NCBI RefSeq assembly: GCF_014267175.1
Contig: NZ_JACMTR010000002.1
Location: forward strand, 186,001 to 250,000
Origin: Pseudonocardia sp. C8
GTDB lineage: Bacteria; Actinomycetota; Actinomycetes; Mycobacteriales; Pseudonocardiaceae
Direction of reading: 5' to 3'
Length of the DNA stretch: 64,000 nucleotides
In this document: piece after piece, positions 59,819 through 64,000 of the stretch
How positions within the stretch are numbered: the stretch's first letter is position 1
Layout: each line of letters begins with the position of its first letter
Notes under the pieces: generated by a model
What the model saw: the letters and a program-made list of their open reading frames with translations, nothing else
What the model was told of the DNA's origin: nothing
Database searches by the model: none
Position numbers and translations under genes: made by a program

Positions 59819-61495
59819 GTGAGCAGCGACCGGAACTACGACTTCATCATCGTCGGCGGCGGGTCCGCCGGCAGCGCCCTCGCCAACCGGCTCTCGGCGG
59901 ACCCGGCGAACAAGGTCCTGGTGCTGGAGGCCGGGCGGCCGGACTACCCGTGGGACGTCTTCATCCACATGCCGGCCGCGCTGACCTTCCCGATCGGCAG
60001 CAAGTTCTACGACTGGGGATACCGCAGCGAGCCGGAGCCCTACCTCAACCGGCGCCGCGTCTACCACGCCCGCGGCAAGGTGCTGGGCGGCAGCTCGAGC
60101 ATCAACGGGATGATCTTCCAGCGGGGCAACCCGATGGACTACGAGCGCTGGGCCGCCGACCCGGGCATGTCGAACTGGGACTACGCGCACTGCCTGCCGT
60201 ACTTCCAGCGGATGGAGAACTGCCTCGCCGACCCGCCGCACGGCCAGTTCCGCGGGCACGACGGCCCGCTCGAGCTGGAGCGCGGTCCGGCCACGAACCC
60301 GCTGTTCCAGGCGTTCTTCGAGGCCGCCGACCAGGCCGGGTACGGGCGCACCGACGACGTCAACGGCTACCGCCAGGAGGGCTTCGGCCCGTTCGACCGC
60401 AACGTCCGCCGCGGCCGCCGCCTGTCGGCCGCCGGCGCCTACCTGCGCCCGGCGATGGAGCGCGAGAACCTGACCGTCCTGACCCGCGCCCAGGTCAACC
60501 AGGTCCTCTTCCACGGGGACACGGCGATCGGCGTCGAGTTCCAGCGCGGCCGCCGGGCCCCGCAGGAGGTGTACGGCTCCGAGATCATCCTCTGCGGCGG
60601 CGCGATCAACACCCCGCAGCTGCTGCAGCTCTCCGGTGTCGGCAACGCCGCCGAGCTGGGCCGGATGGGGATCGACGTCGTCGCGGACCTGCCCGGCGTC
60701 GGCGAGAACCTGCAGGACCACCTCGAGGTCTACATCCAGTACGAGTGCCTGAAGCCGGTGTCGATGATGCCGTCGCTGGCGACCTGGAAGCGGCCGTGGA
60801 TCGGTGCGCAGTGGCTGTTCGGCCGGACCGGCCCGGCCGCGACCAACCACTTCGAGGGCGGTGGCTTCGCCCGCAGCAACGACCAGGTCGAGTACCCGAA
60901 CCTGATGTTCCACTTCCTGCCCGTGGCGATCCGCTACGACGGCAGCGCGGCCGCCGCGAAGCACGGCTACCAGGTGCACGTCGGCCCGATGTACGCCGAC
61001 ACCCGCGGCACCGTGAAGATCAGGTCGACCGACCCGCGGCAGCACCCGGCGATCCGCTTCAACTACCTGTCCACCGAGACCGACCGCAAGGAGTGGGTGG
61101 AGGCGATCCGGGTCGCCCGGGAGATCCTCAACCAGCCCGCGATGGCGCCGTTCAACGGCGGCGAGATCTCGCCCGGGCCGTCGGTGCAGACCGACGAGGA
61201 GATCCTGGACTGGGTGGCCAAGGACGCCGAGACGGCGTTGCACCCGTCCTGCACGGCCAAGATGGGCGTCGACGAGATGTCCGTCGTGGACCCCGACACG
61301 ATGCGCGTCCACGGCCTGCAGGGCCTGCGGGTCTGCGACGCCTCGGTCATGCCCTACATCCCGAACGGGAACATCTACGCACCGGTGATGATGACCGCGG
61401 AGAAGACCGCGGACATCGTGCTCGGCAACACCCCGCTCGAGCCGATCAAGATCCCGTTCCACCGGTCCGGCTCAGCCGGGCGATCAGCGGGATGA
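59819..61495 (+). CDS. betA: choline dehydrogenase (GMC oxidoreductase)
   Basis: BetA oxidises choline to betaine aldehyde. The 558-residue product matches the length of E. coli BetA. It has the FAD-binding [21 protein letters not shown] signature 1 ([19 protein letters not shown]), signature 2 ([15 protein letters not shown]), the active-site HPSCTAKMG and the C-terminal [25 protein letters not shown] 59819 follows CCTGGAGCAGAC. Its last 50 bp overlap the 3' end of the convergent molybdopterin gene. Confidence 0.93.
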   Translation: MSSDRNYDFIIVGGGSAGSALANRLSADPANKVLVLEAGRPDYPWDVFIHMPAALTFPIGSKFYDWGYRSEPEPYLNRRRVYHARGKVLGGSSSINGMIFQRGNPMDYERWAADPGMSNWDYAHCLPYFQRMENCLADPPHGQFRGHDGPLELERGPATNPLFQAFFEAADQAGYGRTDDVNGYRQEGFGPFDRNVRRGRRLSAAGAYLRPAMERENLTVLTRAQVNQVLFHGDTAIGVEFQRGRRAPQEVYGSEIILCGGAINTPQLLQLSGVGNAAELGRMGIDVVADLPGVGENLQDHLEVYIQYECLKPVSMMPSLATWKRPWIGAQWLFGRTGPAATNHFEGGGFARSNDQVEYPNLMFHFLPVAIRYDGSAAAAKHGYQVHVGPMYADTRGTVKIRSTDPRQHPAIRFNYLSTETDRKEWVEAIRVAREILNQPAMAPFNGGEISPGPSVQTDEEILDWVAKDAETALHPSCTAKMGVDEMSVVDPDTMRVHGLQGLRVCDASVMPYIPNGNIYAPVMMTAEKTADIVLGNTPLEPIKIPFHRSGSAGRSAG

Positions 61496-62147
61496 GCATG
61501 CGGTAGGGGAGCCGGAGCAACCGCCCGTCGATCCGGGGGTGGCGCTCCTCGAGGGCGACCCGTGCCCGCAGGTGGTTCCCCTTGCCGGGATCGGGCAGCG
61601 TCCGGCGGATCTCGATGCCGGCGAGGTGCTTCACGTTCTTGAACCCGTACTGTCCCGGGCTGACCAGGCGCAGCGGTGCCCCGTGATCGGCGCCGAGCGG
61701 TGCGCCGTCGAGCCGGTCGGCGAGGAGGACGTCGTCGGCGAGGGCGTCCCGCAGGTCCAGGTCCGCGGACACGCCGTCCCCGCCGCGGGCGACGATCGCC
61801 ACGGCGTCGCCGGCCCCGCCGCGGGGCAGGACGACCTGCTCCCAGAAGTCCCGGAACCGGACGCCGGACCAGCGCAGCCCGGTGGCGGACCAGCCGGCGA
61901 CGCAGTGGAAGTCCGCGACGCGCTCGACCCGGGGAACGAGCTGGTCCAGCTCGGCCAGCGGGATCCGCAGCTCCTCGGTCACGGCGCCGGTGACGGCGAG
62001 CTCCGGCGCCGCCGGCACGGCCGGGGGGCGGGCACCGAGATGGGCGAAGCGCGGGAAGTCGCGCCGCCGGCGCTGGCCGGGTGGAAGTGCGGCCCGCCCG
62101 GCCGGGTGGTCGCGGGTCTCGTCCGGTGACCGGTGTGGGGCGTCCAT
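61446..62147 (-). CDS. molybdopterin-dependent oxidoreductase (sulfite oxidase-fold) protein
   Basis: This 233-residue protein consists of the oxidoreductase molybdopterin-binding domain. The Moco-ligating Cys is in [19 protein letters not shown] (about C90), followed by [23 protein letters not shown]. It resembles YedY/MsrP-like or plant-sulfite-oxidase-like small proteins but lacks a Tat signal, a heme domain and a dimerisation domain. The substrate is unknown. ATG 62147 was chosen since the upstream frame runs through the TetR operators. It is divergent from a TetR regulator that probably controls it. Confidence 0.8.
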   Translation of the reverse strand: MDAPHRSPDETRDHPAGRAALPPGQRRRRDFPRFAHLGARPPAVPAAPELAVTGAVTEELRIPLAELDQLVPRVERVADFHCVAGWSATGLRWSGVRFRDFWEQVVLPRGGAGDAVAIVARGGDGVSADLDLRDALADDVLLADRLDGAPLGADHGAPLRLVSPGQYGFKNVKHLAGIEIRRTLPDPGKGNHLRARVALEERHPRIDGRLLRLPYRMLIPLIARLSRTGGTGS

Positions 62148-62161
62148 GGCTGCTCCCGATG

Positions 62162-62213
62162 TATACGGATGCGTACAGAAGGAGACGGTAGCGGAGATAT
62201 ACGCTTCCGTATA
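62162..62213. promoter_or_regulatory. two TetR-type operators TATACG-N4-CGTAYA
   Basis: TATACG-CTTC-CGTATA at 62198-62213 is perfectly palindromic. TATACG-GATG-CGTACA at 62162-62177 differs at one base. The copies are 36 bp apart and span the divergent promoter region of the molybdopterin gene and the TetR gene. Confidence 0.85.
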
Positions 62214-62239
62214 GATCTGTCCGTGGGGAGGGGACCGGG

Positions 62240-62806
62240 ATGGCGAAGGCGCGCACGCCGCGCGAGGCCTGGATCGACGCCGGGCTCCGGACGCTGGCCG
62301 CCGGCGGGCCGGACGCGGTGCGGATCGAGGCACTCGCCCGGGACCTCGGGGTCACGAAGGGCGGGTTCTACGGTTTCTTCGCCGACCGGCCGGCGCTGCT
62401 CGACGCGCTGCTCGACGCGTGGGAGCGACGGGCCGTCGCGGAGGTCCTGGAGCGGGTCGAGCAGGAGGGCGGTGATCCGCTGACCCGGGCGCGGCGTGCC
62501 GGCGCGCTGACGTTCTCCGGCGAGCTGACACCGGTCGACCTCGCGATCCGGGACTGGGCGCGCCGGGACCCGGACGTCGCCGACCGGCTCCGGCGCGTCG
62601 ACGGCCGCCGCATGGACTACCTGCGGGCGCAGTTCGCCGGGCGGTTCACCGACGACCTGGAGCTCGAGGCGCGGTGCCTGCTCGCGTTCAGCGCCGCCAT
62701 CGCGACGGGCCTGATCGCGGCGGACCACCCCGGCCACACCCGGCGGGAGGTCCTCGGCCGGGCGACGGCCCTGCTGTTCTCCGACGGCCGGGGCGGCGAG
62801 GCCTGA
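62240..62806 (+). CDS. TetR-family transcriptional regulator
   Basis: This 188-residue TetR protein has an HTH at about 5-55 (PREAWIDAGLRTLAAGGPDAVRIEALARDLGVTKGGFYGFFADRPALLDALLDAWERR). The C-terminal domain contains VDLAIRDWARRDPDVADRLRRVD, a pattern common in a subgroup whose ligands are unknown. ATG 62240 follows GGGGAGGGGACCGGG. It is divergent from the molybdopterin protein, with two operators between. It ends 16 nt from the ppk2 stop on the other strand. Confidence 0.92.
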   Translation: MAKARTPREAWIDAGLRTLAAGGPDAVRIEALARDLGVTKGGFYGFFADRPALLDALLDAWERRAVAEVLERVEQEGGDPLTRARRAGALTFSGELTPVDLAIRDWARRDPDVADRLRRVDGRRMDYLRAQFAGRFTDDLELEARCLLAFSAAIATGLIAADHPGHTRREVLGRATALLFSDGRGGEA

Positions 62807-62822
62807 GCGCGGACGGACCTGC

Positions 62823-63818
62823 TCAGCCGGCCTCGGCCGGGGCCGGCTCGTCGTCGCTCCCGGCCTCGGGCGGCCCGACGATCAGCGGGTCCGGTGTCCC
62901 GACGACGTCGGCGTCCTTGGACGGGTAGTCGAGGCCCGCCAGCACCCACCGCATCGCCTCGATCCGGCCGCGTCGCTTGTCGTTGGAGTCGACGACCGTC
63001 CACGGCGCCCACTCGGTGTCGGTGCCGGCGAACATCGCCTCCTTGGCCGCGGTGTAGTCGTCCCACCGCTCCAGGCTGGCGAGATCCACCGGGCTGAGCT
63101 TCCACTGCCGCAGCGGGTCGAGCACCCGGATCACGAACCGCGTGCGCTGCTCGGTGCGCGACACCGAGAACCAGAGCTTGACCAGGTGGACGCCGTCGTC
63201 GACCAGCGACTGCTCCAGCGAGGGTGCCTCGCGCATGAACCGGTGGTACTCGGCGTCGGAGCAGAACCCCATCACCCGCTCGACGACGGCCCGGTTGTAC
63301 CAGGAGCGGTCGAACAGGACGATCTCGCCGGCCGTCGGCAGCTGCTCGACGTAGCGCTGGAAGTACCACTGGCCCTGCTCGCGCCCGGACGGCTTGTCCA
63401 GGGCCACGACCCGGGCACCGCGCGGGTTCAGGTGCTCGGTGAACCGCTGGATCGTGCCGCCCTTGCCGGCGGCGTCGCGGCCCTCGAACAGGATGACGAC
63501 GCGCCGGCCGGTGTCCTTGACCCAGGACTGGAGCTTGAGCAACTCGATCTGCAGGGCCCGCTTGCGCTGCTCGTACTCGCGTCGCGGCATCCGTTCGGAG
63601 TACGGGTGGCCCTCGCGCCAGGTCCCGATGTCCTGCCCGTCGGGTCCGAGCAGGACGGCGTCGTCGTCGACGGTCTCGAGGATCTGCCAGGCGTGCGGGT
63701 CGTCGAGCAGGTCGACCTTGCGCAGGGCGTCGCGCAGCTCCTCGCGGGTGCGTTCCGAGTGACCCGCGGCGTCCGGGAGACCGCGGAAGCTCCGGACCGC
63801 CTGCTCGACCGATGTCAT
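62823..63818 (-). CDS. ppk2: polyphosphate kinase 2
   Basis: PPK2 transfers phosphate between polyphosphate and nucleotides, mainly making NTPs from polyphosphate. The 331-residue product has the Walker A VVILFEGRDAAGKGGTIQRF (about residue 115), the lid and Walker B region EIVLFDRSWYNRAVVERVMGFC, and LDPLRQWKLSPVDLASLERWDDYTAAKEAMF. One kinase domain with an N-terminal helical extension fits class I PPK2. ATG 63818 follows GGAGGGATGCG; ATG 63833 is an in-frame alternative. The acidic C-terminal tail is unremarkable. Confidence 0.95.
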   Translation of the reverse strand: MTSVEQAVRSFRGLPDAAGHSERTREELRDALRKVDLLDDPHAWQILETVDDDAVLLGPDGQDIGTWREGHPYSERMPRREYEQRKRALQIELLKLQSWVKDTGRRVVILFEGRDAAGKGGTIQRFTEHLNPRGARVVALDKPSGREQGQWYFQRYVEQLPTAGEIVLFDRSWYNRAVVERVMGFCSDAEYHRFMREAPSLEQSLVDDGVHLVKLWFSVSRTEQRTRFVIRVLDPLRQWKLSPVDLASLERWDDYTAAKEAMFAGTDTEWAPWTVVDSNDKRRGRIEAMRWVLAGLDYPSKDADVVGTPDPLIVGPPEAGSDDEPAPAEAG

Positions 63819-63905
63819 CGCATCCCTCCGCATCCCCGTCCGTCGCCGGTCCGTACCCCGGTCCGGGCCGTGCCATGCACGCCCTGACCGCGTGGCGGCT
63901 CCGGA

Positions 63906-64000
63906 CTACCGGGCGATCGTGTGCAGGTCCCAGCCCGCCAGCGGCACGCCCGGTGAGCGCCACGCGTGCCGGACCGCGGCCGTGTGTGCGAACAGCGGTC
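63906..64000 (-). CDS. partial gene, C-terminal end only
   Basis: A minus-strand frame with good GC3 bias enters from the right edge and stops at 63906-63908. The visible C-terminus (31 residues) includes HTAAVRHAW and GVPLAGWDLHTIAR. I cannot assign a family. It is upstream of and co-oriented with ppk2, 87 bp away. Confidence 0.4.
   Translation of the reverse strand, partial: PLFAHTAAVRHAWRSPGVPLAGWDLHTIAR

Noticed and set aside
58220..61462. 1,080-residue minus-strand frame opposite the APC permease and betA
   Set aside because: The plus-strand genes carry complete family signatures; the opposite frame is Asp/Gln/Arg-rich shadow.

Overview
The window is chromosomal DNA of a high-GC actinobacterium. 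The gene content (ESX-4 type VII secretion, WhiB, a BldM-type regulator, SigD with RsdA, GroEL1 with a His-rich tail, a mycothiol-type maleylpyruvate isomerase fold) and frequent GTG starts with GTGA/ATGA stop-start overlaps point to Pseudonocardiales, most likely a Pseudonocardia-like organism. This is judged from gene content and recalled gene orders; no search was run. No rRNA, tRNA, CRISPR array, insertion sequence or prophage was seen.

About 1-12,270 and 16,560-26,000 form a conserved core. It holds ESX-4 (mycP, eccD, eccC, an Rv3446c-type protein and two WXG100 substrates), then rplM, rpsI, glmM, glmS, nnr, argG, alr, an alpha/beta hydrolase, tsaE, tsaB and rimI. About 31,540-41,220 continues it with groES, groEL1, whiB, a bldM-like regulator, sigD, rsdA, a DUF5319 protein, guaB and guaB3. 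From memory this follows M. tuberculosis Rv3449-Rv3410c and the Streptomyces groEL/whiB/bldM/shbA/guaB region. Accessory modules interrupt the core: an IclR-regulated MHS transporter with a zinc alcohol dehydrogenase (12,272-15,550), an alpha/beta-hydrolase-fold protein lacking the serine nucleophile (15,551), and aminotransferase, PucR, aldo/keto reductase and PhoD genes (26,001-31,409) where tsaD would be expected after rimI.

From 41,300 the window is accessory and catabolic. It holds an FBP-type zinc protein; an acyl-CoA synthetase translationally coupled to a short LctP-family permease with a divergent FadR-type regulator; small stress or detoxification proteins; a Rieske ferredoxin; a sulfatase with its own formylglycine-generating enzyme and a LysR regulator; a BCCT transporter paired with an osmoprotectant-binding lipoprotein; Hsp20; a BetI-like TetR with betaine-aldehyde dehydrogenase, an APC permease and choline dehydrogenase; a molybdopterin oxidoreductase-fold protein with a divergent TetR; and PPK2. 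The 52.7-61.5 kb part reads as a choline-to-glycine-betaine and osmoprotectant block.

The most striking unexplained signal is a 42-bp element found twice, 39/42 identical and in the same orientation relative to its gene: upstream of betB (56,622-56,663) and upstream of the Rieske ferredoxin (47,744-47,785). It suggests that one regulator joins these loci, which lie 9 kb apart. Other unusual signals are a 33-bp in-frame tandem repeat inside tsaB, a 35-bp tandem repeat overlapping the argG stop codon, a BldM-type receiver domain with Gly in place of the phosphoacceptor Asp, and several well-formed operators including a perfect CIRCE.
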